Assembly (NCBI GenBank): GCA_018003315.1
Contig: JAGNEJ010000004.1
Location: forward strand, 1-64,000
Length of the DNA stretch: 64,000 bases
Origin: Verrucomicrobiales bacterium
Lineage (GTDB): Bacteria; Verrucomicrobiota; Verrucomicrobiia; Verrucomicrobiales; V1-33
Direction of reading: 5' to 3'
Under the pieces are notes generated by a model. That model was not told where the DNA came from. It saw nothing but the letters and a program-made list of their open reading frames with translations, and did not search any database. Shown piece after piece: positions 53,252 to 62,086 of this stretch; position 1 is the first letter of the stretch; each line of letters begins with the position of its first letter. Both the position numbers and the translations under genes were made by a program.

Positions 53252-53893
53252 TCAGAAGGACCGCGAAATGCCGAGCATGGGACCGAGTGCGTCCAGGCCC
53301 GGATTGGGGTCAGTGGCCCCGCGGTTGGAAAAATGCTGGTACATGACGCCGCCCCCCACTGCCCATCCGCGGGAAAAATAATGGCGCACCCCCAGCGTGA
53401 TGAACCAGTTGTAGGTAAAGTCCTGCCCCTGCCCACCGGGCACCCCCTGGCTGTCGATGGCACCAAAGCCGCCCCCCACACTGAGGTGGAAATAGGTGTG
53501 TTTGCTAGTCCAGTATTCGATGGAGGGACTGCACGACCAGCCGAAGTAGTGGCTTTCCGGTCCCTCGACGATGGCCTCCGCGAGCAGAGTGAAACGGTGG
53601 CGCAGCACCAATTGGTCATCCTCACCAAAGCGAAAGCGCAGGTGGGCGGGAGTGCGCAGGGACAATGCCTGGGGCAGCACCAGATAGTCGAGAAAGGTAT
53701 TGTCAGAAATGCGCCAGAGCGAAGCCGTTTCGAAGTCCACCGCCCACTGGTCCGTGGGGTCCGGTTCCGCTGCCGGATTGAGCAGCGGCACCGCCAGGTC
53801 CCTGCCCGCCGGCGGGCTTCCCGCATGGAGGGGACGGAAGGAGACAAATGTCAGGACAACCACCGCAGCACAGAGACCGGAATACGAAAGCAT
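53252..53893 (-). CDS. PagL-like outer-membrane lipid A deacylase / acyloxyacyl hydrolase
   Basis: The 213-residue protein has an N-terminal signal (SGLCAAVVVLTFVSFRPLHA) and beta-barrel-like alternation through the rest (LRFRFGEDDQLVLRHRFTLLAEAIVEG, YFGWSCSPSIEYWTS, YFHLSVGGGFGAID). It ends in an aromatic residue typical of outer-membrane proteins (SRSF). Near the C-terminus, MYQHFSNRGATDPNPGLDALGP matches the catalytic HxSN(x)G region of PagL. PagL removes the 3-O-linked acyl chain of lipid A. If correct, the organism has lipopolysaccharide or a similar lipid A in its outer membrane. The gene is convergent with the M48 peptidase and 63 bases from the repeated sequence at 53957. Confidence 0.72.
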   Translation of the reverse strand: MLSYSGLCAAVVVLTFVSFRPLHAGSPPAGRDLAVPLLNPAAEPDPTDQWAVDFETASLWRISDNTFLDYLVLPQALSLRTPAHLRFRFGEDDQLVLRHRFTLLAEAIVEGPESHYFGWSCSPSIEYWTSKHTYFHLSVGGGFGAIDSQGVPGGQGQDFTYNWFITLGVRHYFSRGWAVGGGVMYQHFSNRGATDPNPGLDALGPMLGISRSF

Positions 53894-53956
53894 GGCGGGG
53901 AGTTTACCGCAGATTTTCTCCGACCGTGAGTGAATTTTTTCTCCGCGGAAGGGCGA

Positions 53957-54036
53957 GTTGCCTCAAAATAAATGACACCGGGGGAGCGTGAACGAGTGGG
54001 GAACTGGCGGACCGTTGCCTCAGAATGGACGACACC
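53957..54036. repeat. Two 23-bp direct repeats at the left edge of the IS3-like remnant
   Basis: GTTGCCTCAAAATAAATGACACC (first 20 bases GTTGCCTCAAAATAAATGAC, 53957-53979) recurs as GTTGCCTCAGAATGGACGAC with ACC following (54014-54036). They share 19 of 23 positions and are 57 bases apart start to start. They lie next to the point where transposase similarity stops and may be remnants of the element's end. Confidence 0.5.
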
Positions 54037-54079
54037 GGATGGACCCACCACCGGACATGAGTCAATTGAGTCGAAAAGA

Positions 54080-54504
54080 GTGTCCATCGTGTTGCTCACG
54101 GCCCAGCCAAGCACGCAGCGCGTGTGCCAGTCCATGACCGCGCAAAGGTAGGCGTGGCCGCGCGGCATGGGCACATACGTGATGTCGGCGCACCACACCT
54201 GATCCGGCCTGGTGACGCTCAGATCACGCAGCAGGTAGGGATAAATGCGGTGCGCCTTGTCCGGGATGCTGGTGCGCGGTTTGCAGTAGATGGCTTCCAT
54301 GCCCATCACGCGGTGCAGGCGTTGCAGGCGTTTGCGGTTGACTCCAAGCCCGTGATCGCGCTCCAGCACGGTGACCAATCGCCGCGTGCCCAGGCAGGGA
54401 TCGCGCAGGTAGATTTCATCCAGCAGCCGCATGAGCTTCGCGTCGTCTTCACGCTCGGGCACCGGCACGTAGCTCGCGCTGGATCGCGCGACGCCCAGGA
54501 GCTG
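54080..54504 (-). pseudogene. IS3-family transposase orfB, truncated
   Basis: The frame preserves the first half of an IS3 orfB: QLLGVARSSASYVPVPERED, DEIYLRDPCLGTRRLVTVL, LGVNRKRLQRLHRVMGMEAIY, RPDQVWCADITYVPMPRGHAYL with the first DDE aspartate, and DWHTRCVLGWAVSNTMDT. After that point, near 54080, the sequence departs from the family (LFDSIDSCPVVGPSG) and the second Asp and the Glu of the DDE triad are missing. The expected start of orfB, about 20 residues (RLSLRRQC-type), is also absent, replaced by orfA-like sequence. A non-functional fragment is the only reasonable conclusion. Confidence 0.78.
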
Positions 54505-54521
54505 TCATTGCGTTCTCATGC

Positions 54522-54884
54522 TCAGCCTTGGGTGGTGTGGTTCAAGCAGTTCGGCAACGCGCCGTCCCACACTCCGAGCTGCCTGGATTTTTTTACCACA
54601 AAGTCCAGCTTCACCGTGAGTTCGCCGATTTTGGAATGCAGATGCTCGCGCTCCTTCCCGAAGTCCTCCTTCGGTGCCTCCCTGCCGCTCTCAAACACGA
54701 GGCCAGCCTGTGTCGAGAGCCGCTTCTTCCATTCGGATACCTGCACTGGATGCACGTCGAAATCGGCGGCAATCTGCTGTTCGGTCTTGATGCCTTTGAT
54801 GGCTTCCAAAGCCACTCGGGCTTTGAACTCGGGGTCATGCCTTTTGCGTTTGGCTTTCACTTTGGTTTTGGGTGTTGGGTTCAT
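54522..54884 (-). CDS. IS3-family transposase orfA
   Basis: The 120-residue protein resembles IS3-family OrfA: RKRHDPEFKARVALEAIKGIKTEQQIAADFDVHPVQVSEWKKRL is the helix-turn-helix, followed by a leucine-zipper-like coiled coil (REHLHSKIGELTVKLDFVVKKS). The C-terminal end LGVWDGALPNCLNHTTQG differs from the usual programmed frameshift joint, so an OrfAB fusion is not expected. Start options are 54884 (MNPTPKTKVK) and 54905 (MVERSWAM); the first is preferred because it precedes the basic segment. The downstream orfB is truncated. Confidence 0.72.
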   Translation of the reverse strand: MNPTPKTKVKAKRKRHDPEFKARVALEAIKGIKTEQQIAADFDVHPVQVSEWKKRLSTQAGLVFESGREAPKEDFGKEREHLHSKIGELTVKLDFVVKKSRQLGVWDGALPNCLNHTTQG

Positions 54885-54982
54885 CGCCCAAGATCGCTCT
54901 ACCATAGCTTAAAATCCGCTCCCAACTGGCCCAAATTCCGGGGCCACCTCAGTATCGCCAGAAATTCCTTAACGAAGTAAAG

Positions 54983-55681
54983 CTAATTATTTGGAGAGTA
55001 GTTCTCCATCATGGACTGCGCCAGGAAAGTTGCCCACCAATCCAACCAGTTCTGCCCGAATGCAACCTTGCGGGACCCGCTCAGCGTTCGGAAATGGTCA
55101 ATGGCTGGCAGGTTGAGCACCGCATCCGCCACGTCACGAACGGAAGCAACCAAGGAATGTTCCGGATTGTCAGTCAGAATCACCAGGCGTTCGTGCGGGA
55201 CTGATGCAGCCAGGTGGCGGATTTCCTCCTGAGTCAGGCAGCCCGCAGTCAGTCCGGTCTGGCAAGCCCCCGGCCTGACCGAGACGACCAAATCATGGTC
55301 CGAGACCGCCGCGGAATGATTGTTTGCTGGCGGCCGGCTTTCCCAAAACGGACGCAGCCAGTCGTTGCGGATCCGGCCGGCGGCTTCCTCGATCAAATCC
55401 ACCCGGCGAAAACGCCCATCCAGCACAATTTTGACGCCTGGCCTTTCGTGCAGGTCCATCGGGAGGATGCGCCGTCCGGTGACGGCCTCCTGCGGCCAAT
55501 CTCCCTTCCAAGGGATGACCGGCGAAAAGACGCTCTCCCCCTCCACTTTTTCACGGGTGGCGGGAAACCACGGCAACGGCAGCGCCTTGAGGCGGTAACT
55601 CCAGCGTTCCGCAAGAATGCGGCCAAAACAATACTGGAACATCCGTTCACCCAGGCCGCCGTGATAACAGATTTCGATCAT
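54983..55681 (-). CDS. GT11-like (alpha-1,2-fucosyltransferase-like) protein
   Basis: The N-terminus IEICYHGGLGERMFQYCFGRILAERW matches the GT11 nucleotide-sugar signature (GGLGNQ-M/L-FQYA-x-G-RALAE) at eight or more positions. The rest (LVVSVRPGACQTGLTAGCL, ERLVILTDNPEHSLV, FRTLSGSRKVAFGQNW) follows the order expected in such enzymes: the R-x-G-D/A loop, the T-D/DD loop and the S/T-F-xWW loop with WLDWWATF. Members move L-fucose from GDP-fucose to glycans. The start ATG overlaps the stop codon of the upstream 826-residue gene (ATGA), so they are translated together. It is the last gene of the four-gene operon, 99 bases from the IS remnant. Confidence 0.7.
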   Translation of the reverse strand: MIEICYHGGLGERMFQYCFGRILAERWSYRLKALPLPWFPATREKVEGESVFSPVIPWKGDWPQEAVTGRRILPMDLHERPGVKIVLDGRFRRVDLIEEAAGRIRNDWLRPFWESRPPANNHSAAVSDHDLVVSVRPGACQTGLTAGCLTQEEIRHLAASVPHERLVILTDNPEHSLVASVRDVADAVLNLPAIDHFRTLSGSRKVAFGQNWLDWWATFLAQSMMENYSPNN

Positions 55682-58158
55682 ACGGGATTGCCGCTGTTTT
55701 GCCAGCCCCAGTCCGCCATCCAGAAGGCTCCAGCCCGCAACCCGCGCTGCTCGCAGAGCATCCACGCCTGGGTGTCGAGGTCGGCCGTTTCGCTGGCGTT
55801 TTCTGCAAGGATTTTGGCGAAGGCCGTGTTTAGCAAACTCATTCCGCCGCGCAGCAAAGGACGGTCGCCGGATTCAGCGTCCACGGATTTGCCGCGGTGA
55901 TGCCGCACCACGGCAAAGGAAGCCCATTCCGGGGACAGAAACATCTCCGCACCGGCCGCGGGAAGGCAATTTGGCTCCAGCCACACAAAGGCGCTGGTCT
56001 GGAGGCGCGGGACCACGGCCTGAAGGATGTCCAAATCCGGTGCCACGCTCCACGGGCTTTCCAATTCCACAAACGTCACCGTTTCCGCTCCTGGCAGGCC
56101 GGCAAAAATCGTCCGCGGCACGTTTTGCAGGACCACAATAACTGGCACCCTTTTGGGAAAACTCCATGCCTGCCAGTTTCGCCAAAAGCGCGTCACGTCC
56201 GCCGCTGCCACCGGGATCACGATCGAAAGGTCCTCTCCGCACCGTACGGGACATGCCAGGGCTCGGATCGTTGCATCCTCCGCTTCCCGCCGTGCCGCCC
56301 ACCACCGCTGCTGCCACCTGGATTCATCCGGACCATAGACCACAAGCTGTGGCTGCGATTCCACCCGCATTGGGTCCTCGGCGGCATGGACGCCCTGAAT
56401 CCGATGACGCTTCGGTGCAAATTCTTCGGCATGGCCCCCTGCCCCATCGCCCGCCGCCTCCTTGCCTGCATTCCAAAAACCGCCATCTGCACCCTCGCCA
56501 AATTCGTCCCACCCCATCCCAAAACACATTGCCCCGGAGCCCACAGGGGCACTCGCCGTCACAACCACTTCATCCATCCCGGCAAACATCCCATCAATCT
56601 GAGCGCAAACCAGCGTTCCCGGCGCAAGATACAGCGTCTTTTCAAACGGTGAACTCGCCAGCGCCGCTGCCAGCGCTTCCTCGTTTCCGCCATCCGGCTG
56701 CATGCGGAAGTAGTGGACTCCGTAGCGCTGGCAACCCACCCGCAGTGCCGGGATTTCCCGACCCAGCAGAATTACCGTCACCGGCCCCTTCCAGTGATGC
56801 CGCAGGGAATGCAGCGTCACCACCGTCGCGTCTGCCCGGCCACGCTCCGGAGTCACGACCAGCACCCCGCACCCCTTCAGCCGGTCCTTACGTTCTGTTT
56901 CCCATGCCGCATCCACATCTTCCGGCGAGGCGCACAGCGGCAGGGAAATGGGAAACTCTCTATTCCATTCCCGCTTTTCCTGCGGCACTCCCAGCCACCA
57001 GCGTCCGTCATCATCCGTGGCGTCCGGAGGTCCTGCCGCCAATGCCACCGCCAGAGTCCCGTCCGGCCAGAACCGACGCCCATATTGCGAGCCTCCCAAT
57101 TTTCCTTCGGGAGACAGCCGGCGCAGCCAGTGCGGCATGCAGTCACCAAGCCATGAATAGCCCGCCTCCACATCGAAATAGACGGCATCCACCTCGCCTA
57201 TCCCTCCGCCGGTCCCATGCACCATCAGCTTCTCCGCCACTCCAGCCTCATCTATCGCCTTCGCCGCGTTTCCGGCGGTGCTCATCACCCGCCCAAGTTT
57301 CCCACGCAGCCATTTTCGATCCGCTGCCACCAACTCGTCCCCGCTGGGCACTGCCAGCCGCCAGTGGTCGAGCCAGATCGCCTCTCCGGCCCCCGTTACT
57401 GCTTCCGGAATCTGTTTCTTCGGGTAGGCGCCCAGCCAAGCCACCCGCTTCGGTCCGGGCCACGGTTCGGGCATCCGCACCTTCGGAAAATCCGCTGGCA
57501 GGTCGCCCATACCCCATTTTCGCGATTTGCGCCCCAGCCAGTTCACCACCGTAGGCCCCAGATGCAGCACCGTAAAGGGCAGGTGCTTCCGCTTCTGCTC
57601 CGCAAAGCTCAGCGCAAACGCCGTGTCGTCATGCACCTTCTCGCTCCGCGGCCCCTCGATCACCGGATACCGGTTCGGTTCCGTCCCGTTGTGGAAAAGC
57701 TGAAAATACCCCCAAATCCCCGTCGTCCGCTCGCAATGCGCCTCCCATGGCTCATGCGCCAGCGCCCTCTCCAGCTCCTGCGGCGTCAGCACTATCTTCC
57801 GCCCAGCCACCCCATACAAACACCCCGCCTCCAGCCCCTGCCCCTCCAGCCGCTCCCGAAAATCCGCAGGCAGGATAATGTCGGCGTCCAGAAGCAGGAG
57901 CCAGCCCGCTGCTGTTTTTTCCAGAAGAGCATTGATCGTTCGGGCTTTGTGGAACCTCATGTCAGTTTCACCTTCATCAGTTTCAGGCGTAGCCACAAAG
58001 ATCAACCCAAGGGCCGCGCAGACTTCGGCCGTGAAAATGTCTTTCTCAATAGAGCCGATTTGCCACTCCGTAAACGACGCCAGTTGCCCTGAAGCCGTGA
58101 CCAGGAGAAGGTCAGCATATTCTATGGATACGGTTGCAGCCGAAAATTCAAATCCCAT
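55678..58158 (-). CDS. Large multi-domain glycosyltransferase-like protein (826 residues)
   Basis: The N-terminal ~200 residues look like a GT-A glycosyltransferase: LLLVTASGQLASFTEWQIGSI, TPETDEGETDMRFHKARTINALLEK and WLLLLDADIILPADFRERL with the DAD/DxD metal motif. A later region (GVLVVTPERGRADATVVTLHSLRHHWKGPVTVILLGREIPAL) and the C-terminal third (DLSIVIPVAAADVTRFWRNWQAWSFPKRVPVIVVLQ) look like further GT-like domains, so up to three glycosyltransferase-like modules may be fused. No signal peptide is present. Enzymatic activity for the last two is not provable from the residues seen. It overlaps the downstream GT11-like gene and is 15 bases from the upstream anchored-protein gene. Confidence 0.65.
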   Translation of the reverse strand: MGFEFSAATVSIEYADLLLVTASGQLASFTEWQIGSIEKDIFTAEVCAALGLIFVATPETDEGETDMRFHKARTINALLEKTAAGWLLLLDADIILPADFRERLEGQGLEAGCLYGVAGRKIVLTPQELERALAHEPWEAHCERTTGIWGYFQLFHNGTEPNRYPVIEGPRSEKVHDDTAFALSFAEQKRKHLPFTVLHLGPTVVNWLGRKSRKWGMGDLPADFPKVRMPEPWPGPKRVAWLGAYPKKQIPEAVTGAGEAIWLDHWRLAVPSGDELVAADRKWLRGKLGRVMSTAGNAAKAIDEAGVAEKLMVHGTGGGIGEVDAVYFDVEAGYSWLGDCMPHWLRRLSPEGKLGGSQYGRRFWPDGTLAVALAAGPPDATDDDGRWWLGVPQEKREWNREFPISLPLCASPEDVDAAWETERKDRLKGCGVLVVTPERGRADATVVTLHSLRHHWKGPVTVILLGREIPALRVGCQRYGVHYFRMQPDGGNEEALAAALASSPFEKTLYLAPGTLVCAQIDGMFAGMDEVVVTASAPVGSGAMCFGMGWDEFGEGADGGFWNAGKEAAGDGAGGHAEEFAPKRHRIQGVHAAEDPMRVESQPQLVVYGPDESRWQQRWWAARREAEDATIRALACPVRCGEDLSIVIPVAAADVTRFWRNWQAWSFPKRVPVIVVLQNVPRTIFAGLPGAETVTFVELESPWSVAPDLDILQAVVPRLQTSAFVWLEPNCLPAAGAEMFLSPEWASFAVVRHHRGKSVDAESGDRPLLRGGMSLLNTAFAKILAENASETADLDTQAWMLCEQRGLRAGAFWMADWGWQNSGNPV

Positions 58159-58173
58159 GCGCGGCGTTTCAAA

Positions 58174-59001
58174 TCACTTCTTCGAGCTTGGAACATCCTG
58201 AACGGAGAGCAAGGCTGCAAACGGCAATGGCATCTCTGAAGCTCCGTATTCGGCCTCGCTCACAACCTCCCCTGATGCTTCATCGGTTACTTTGAATCCA
58301 TATCCACCTATCCTGTCGGCGGTGGAACCCAGGTTGTGGTTGTTAACCCAAAAAGTGATGCCGTAGCGGCCAAACCACGCCCAGCCATTGATGTAGCGCT
58401 CAGAAATTTTTGGATTCCCTAAGGAGTACATGCTAAGCTTGTGGTGTTCGAACAGAGCTCGCCCACGCTCCGCGTCGAGAGAAGTTTGGTAGATTTCCAG
58501 AAACTCCCTAACGACGGCTCCAGCGTGCCTCCCATCTCCGGGCGGCAGGTAGAAAATCGATTTTTCGCCCGTAGGATCATTTAAAACTTGAAGCCGTCGC
58601 CGCATCACCTGCAACTCTCGGTTGTACAAATCTTCCAATTTATGCGTGAGTTGTTTACGTTCTTGAGGCGTGATCTCAAGCAGTTCAGCATAATAGTCAT
58701 CAATAAAAAATACGCGTCTTCCGTTTCTCTCGCCAATTCCATAAAATCCAAGATTCACGCCGTCGGCAATGGCAGTTTTTAATTTCTCGCGATAGTATGC
58801 TAAACGCTGCGGGTCCTCCACTCGCTCGGCTACGGAAGTCTTTGCGGCACCATTCGTTGCTCGCATGTCTGGCTTCCCCTGCGTGAATGCCGGAGATGGG
58901 CGACGCTGCTGAAGCCATTGCCAAGCAAAAAACGACGCCACGGCCACGACGACGCCAGCCAGAATGGCAAACCGCCGACCTCTCGGTTGCCGCGCACTCA
59001 T
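58174..59001 (-). CDS. Membrane-anchored protein of unknown function
   Basis: The 275-residue protein begins MSARQPRGRR and has one N-terminal membrane helix (FAILAGVVVAVASFFAWQWL) with the rest probably outside the membrane. The remainder has a helical stretch (RQLTHKLEDLYNRELQVMRRRLQVL) and a C-terminal region with no recognised fold (RYGITFWVNNHNLGSTADRIGGYGF). I do not recognise a family. The ATG at 59001 overlaps the stop codon of the Tat-exported protein gene upstream (ATGA), so it is translationally coupled and probably works with it. The base composition is lower in GC than the flanks, as is the adjacent 3' two-thirds of the upstream gene. Confidence 0.6.
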   Translation of the reverse strand: MSARQPRGRRFAILAGVVVAVASFFAWQWLQQRRPSPAFTQGKPDMRATNGAAKTSVAERVEDPQRLAYYREKLKTAIADGVNLGFYGIGERNGRRVFFIDDYYAELLEITPQERKQLTHKLEDLYNRELQVMRRRLQVLNDPTGEKSIFYLPPGDGRHAGAVVREFLEIYQTSLDAERGRALFEHHKLSMYSLGNPKISERYINGWAWFGRYGITFWVNNHNLGSTADRIGGYGFKVTDEASGEVVSEAEYGASEMPLPFAALLSVQDVPSSKK

Positions 59002-61820
59002 GGTGGCGGAGGCGCTGGCCACCAGAATTCACTGGTCTCGGCCAATTGATTCTGGGCGTAGTTGTTGCTGCTTTCAAAGCGCATGGAAACCATGGCCGTG
59101 ACGAACTTCGGAGCGTGTAATCGGAAATGGTCTGTCGGCTCAATCCACTTGTTTTGCGCCTCATGGCGCCAAATCACCTCAGGGAAATCCTTGCTTGCAT
59201 AATGGTTAATCGTTCCCGTATTTCCGCGATGCTCTGCATCCGGTATCTTGGATTGGTCCTGCTCAGTCAGGCATCCGGAAAAGTAATCGAATTCTCCCGG
59301 TCCGGTCAGGTTGCTGCTGGCAGCCATTGCGTTCTTCGGCGGCTCGAGTAGTCCCTTTTGTAGGTCAACCTCGCCAAGGTAGTCTTGCGGGTCCTTTATT
59401 CGTCTTGATGGGGTAATGACCCCAAGGGACAGGATTTTTCGCAGTTTGCTGCCGACGCTTACTTGCCCAACTCCAAGCGATGCCCCGGCTCCTGCGAAAT
59501 CGGCAGTGATGCGATCGCTCGAATCCCCAGAAACCCATGCACCGTATCCGAAAACGCTCAGCCATAGTTCCTTGTAGCCTCGATCCGGATGAACCCAATT
59601 ACGCAAAATGACTCCCGCAGCGCCGCCGGCCAAGCCGTTGTTCGATCCGTCGGTCTGAACCCTGTTCTTTCGGGAGTATACGTGTGTCCCGATTGTTATT
59701 AAGTTCAATTTTCCAGTACCATCGGCGACCTCGATTTCATAGTTCTGCAGAAGATAGTTCTGCTCATCGCGGGATGGGCGGTTGCAGTTTTCTATGCACG
59801 TAATCCAAAGTTTTTTATAGTAGCGGTCGTTGATGGCCACGTTGCAAACTGGATTTCCTGCGTTCACCAGTTCCATACGCTTTGCCCACGACTGTTCGAT
59901 TTCCGCGCGGTGTGCAGGGATCAGATTGTCGAGATCAGTGCTAATATCTGTATGGTTCCCGCCACTCTGGTAAGTTCTGATGGTGACACGCCGTTTGCCA
60001 GTCTGGTCAACGCTAAGGTTGACAATATCTCCTTGCCTGGAGTGACCATTGTTTGCTTGCCAATGCGGATGACCGATTCCTTGGATCGGCCGAAATTCAT
60101 AGAAGCCTTTTGTGGCCTGTTTGTAAAGCTGCTCAAGGTGTTTTGGCGAAAAGAGAATTGCGTGGGTATTCAGAGAGGACCGGTCGTCCTCCCTAGGCAA
60201 AAACAATTCCGAGGGGTCTTCCAGCGGACCGATTTCCATCTTATGAATCACATCGCGGAGTTCAGCCAAGCTCTCGGTTTCTTCCGATGAGAGCGCTTTT
60301 TTTCGAAGCAAGACGTTGATTTCCTTCACCTTGTCTCTGTACGCTTGCAGATCATTCGGAAGATTGTCGAAGAACCATTTGCCCCTTGGCCACTCCATTT
60401 TCCCATGTGTGGCGGCCAGGAATGCCTCCGCGCCCTCTCCGTTCCGCGGGGTTGTAGCATACGCGATTGGTTTTGAACATTGCTTGAGGCGAAATTCATG
60501 GGGCGTTGTTGGGGTCGGAACTGCCGCCGGAGTATCCGAAAAGCCATCCACAGCGGCACTGTCAGCAGGATTTTGGTACTTCCACCCTTGGGTCAACACG
60601 TCATAGGTTCCAACGATTTCCACCAAGTCGCCTGGTTCATACTCAGACTCGGCCTCCACCGGGGCAATGGCATCCCTCCAGGAAGGGAGTCCCGGCGTTG
60701 CAGCGCTCAGGTAGAGGCCTTTGGATACATTGCGAAAAACCGTCCAAAAACCAGTAGTCAGTGAAGGCGGTGGAACGGCAGGCCATACTTCATCTGGTGG
60801 TGGGGGTAGAGGCAGTTCGGGAAGGATTGGCAACGGAACCTCTGCGCCCAAACCAACGCCTGCGTAAAAAACCTTCAGATTTGAGCCCGTCGGGGCGAAC
60901 GACGGCGTGATGGTGAGCAGGCCGGATTCCCGGTCCACCCAAAAATCCATCGGCGCGAAAGCATACCCTTCGACGGCAGCTTCCCAGTCGTAAAACGCAT
61001 CCAGCGGGTTGGCGGGGTTGTTATTGGCATCAAGGACATTGCTGCCCGGCGCCGGGGCCCAGGCATTGGCGGCGATGGGAGTCCGGCCAGTGATGGGTCC
61101 GGGGACGATGAGTTGGTAATAGGCGCCCTGGTGGCGGACGATGTCGCCCTGCACGTAAGCGGTGGAGTCGTTCCAGTCATTGGCGTCAGGCCCGGTGAAG
61201 GCAATTTGGTTCCAGAGGGGCACAAGGCGCTTGACGACCACGCCACCGATGCCGGGGTAATCGCCCGCATTGGTATCCAGAGCCACTTGGGGGCCGCTGA
61301 GGATGAGATCAAGCCGGCGGGTCCATTCCGGGGCGGTGGGGCTGCGCCGCCCCACGAAATACCACTGGGACTGCACCGGGTTGTAAAAGCCCATGACGCG
61401 AATGTCATCACCGGAATCATAGAGCCCGGCATTGCCGAAGGCGCTCACCCCCATCGTCAGTGTCGGAACCGCCGTGGTGTGGGCGCCAATGAATTCGTCC
61501 TTGGTGGCATTGTACCAGACACTCCAAAAATCCGAGGTAGGCACTGGATTTTGGAAGTAGATGGGAGGCGGCTGGCCCCACTGCCCGAACAATGCCAACG
61601 CCAAGCCTTCCGGAAGCGGGCCGTTGCTGCTCAAATACTCTGGTGGATCATACGGGTCCACCTGGGTGTAGGCTTCCACTTTGAACCGGTAGGGCTGGGT
61701 GGGGGGCGCATCGTAATAGGTTTGCTCGTCCGCATAACTTTCAACCCTCAAACCATGCAGAGCCACCACGCTACCAACGGTGGCCACGGAAGCCGTTTTC
61801 ATAAAATCCCTCCGCGTCAT
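58998..61820 (-). CDS. Tat-exported 940-residue protein with internal repeat and ChtBD3-like segment
   Basis: The N-terminus MTRRDFMKTASVATVGSVVA contains the twin-arginine export motif TRRDFMK, so the folded protein is sent across the inner membrane. Two ~58-residue modules are similar: FWSVWYNATKDEFIGAHTTA... to SQWYF (about 98-155) and FWTVFRNVSKGLYLSAATPG... to QGWKY (about 358-415). Between them, about 216-255, a segment DWNDSTAYVQGDIVRHQGAYYQL resembles a small chitin/carbohydrate-binding (ChtBD3) domain. The rest (DRYYKKLWITCIENCNRPSRDEQNY, IRTYQSGGNHTDIST) has no recognised fold and no metal or haem motif. It heads a minus-strand operon with the anchored protein, the GT-like protein and the GT11-like protein. 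GC content falls inside the gene around 60860. Confidence 0.6.
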   Translation of the reverse strand: MTRRDFMKTASVATVGSVVALHGLRVESYADEQTYYDAPPTQPYRFKVEAYTQVDPYDPPEYLSSNGPLPEGLALALFGQWGQPPPIYFQNPVPTSDFWSVWYNATKDEFIGAHTTAVPTLTMGVSAFGNAGLYDSGDDIRVMGFYNPVQSQWYFVGRRSPTAPEWTRRLDLILSGPQVALDTNAGDYPGIGGVVVKRLVPLWNQIAFTGPDANDWNDSTAYVQGDIVRHQGAYYQLIVPGPITGRTPIAANAWAPAPGSNVLDANNNPANPLDAFYDWEAAVEGYAFAPMDFWVDRESGLLTITPSFAPTGSNLKVFYAGVGLGAEVPLPILPELPLPPPPDEVWPAVPPPSLTTGFWTVFRNVSKGLYLSAATPGLPSWRDAIAPVEAESEYEPGDLVEIVGTYDVLTQGWKYQNPADSAAVDGFSDTPAAVPTPTTPHEFRLKQCSKPIAYATTPRNGEGAEAFLAATHGKMEWPRGKWFFDNLPNDLQAYRDKVKEINVLLRKKALSSEETESLAELRDVIHKMEIGPLEDPSELFLPREDDRSSLNTHAILFSPKHLEQLYKQATKGFYEFRPIQGIGHPHWQANNGHSRQGDIVNLSVDQTGKRRVTIRTYQSGGNHTDISTDLDNLIPAHRAEIEQSWAKRMELVNAGNPVCNVAINDRYYKKLWITCIENCNRPSRDEQNYLLQNYEIEVADGTGKLNLITIGTHVYSRKNRVQTDGSNNGLAGGAAGVILRNWVHPDRGYKELWLSVFGYGAWVSGDSSDRITADFAGAGASLGVGQVSVGSKLRKILSLGVITPSRRIKDPQDYLGEVDLQKGLLEPPKNAMAASSNLTGPGEFDYFSGCLTEQDQSKIPDAEHRGNTGTINHYASKDFPEVIWRHEAQNKWIEPTDHFRLHAPKFVTAMVSMRFESSNNYAQNQLAETSEFWWPAPPPP

Positions 61821-62086
61821 CGGTCGTTCCCAAAACGGGACATCAACTGCTATGGAAGTTGGGGGGGGGTACGGAGGTTGTGGAAATTTGGACTGGGTTC
61901 ATTTCCTCCATGGCGTGCAACGTGGTGTGGTCGGTGGTTAGCGCGATGGAAGAATGCATCCTTATCCTGACAAAAGCAAGGGGAAAACAGTGGATGGGAT
62001 TTTTGCGGGCGGAATGAGGGGAACGGGCTGCACAGAAGGCGCTTTTTCTGGCGCTGGAGGCGGAACCCCGTTAGAAGTGCCGGGAG

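Larger units (their letters stand above)
54037..54905 (-). mobile_element. Decayed IS3-family insertion sequence remnant
   Basis: The interval holds a truncated orfB (transposase) and a complete-looking orfA of an IS3-family element, both on the minus strand. Terminal inverted repeats cannot be identified confidently. The orfB lacks the catalytic second half and the orfA-orfB junction seems deleted, so the element cannot move on its own. Confidence 0.7.

Noticed and set aside
61861-61870. Run of ten G residues near 61865
   Set aside because: Possible phase-variation tract, but it lies in the promoter gap rather than in a coding region and no ON/OFF frame is affected; a simple homopolymer or sequencing artefact is as likely.
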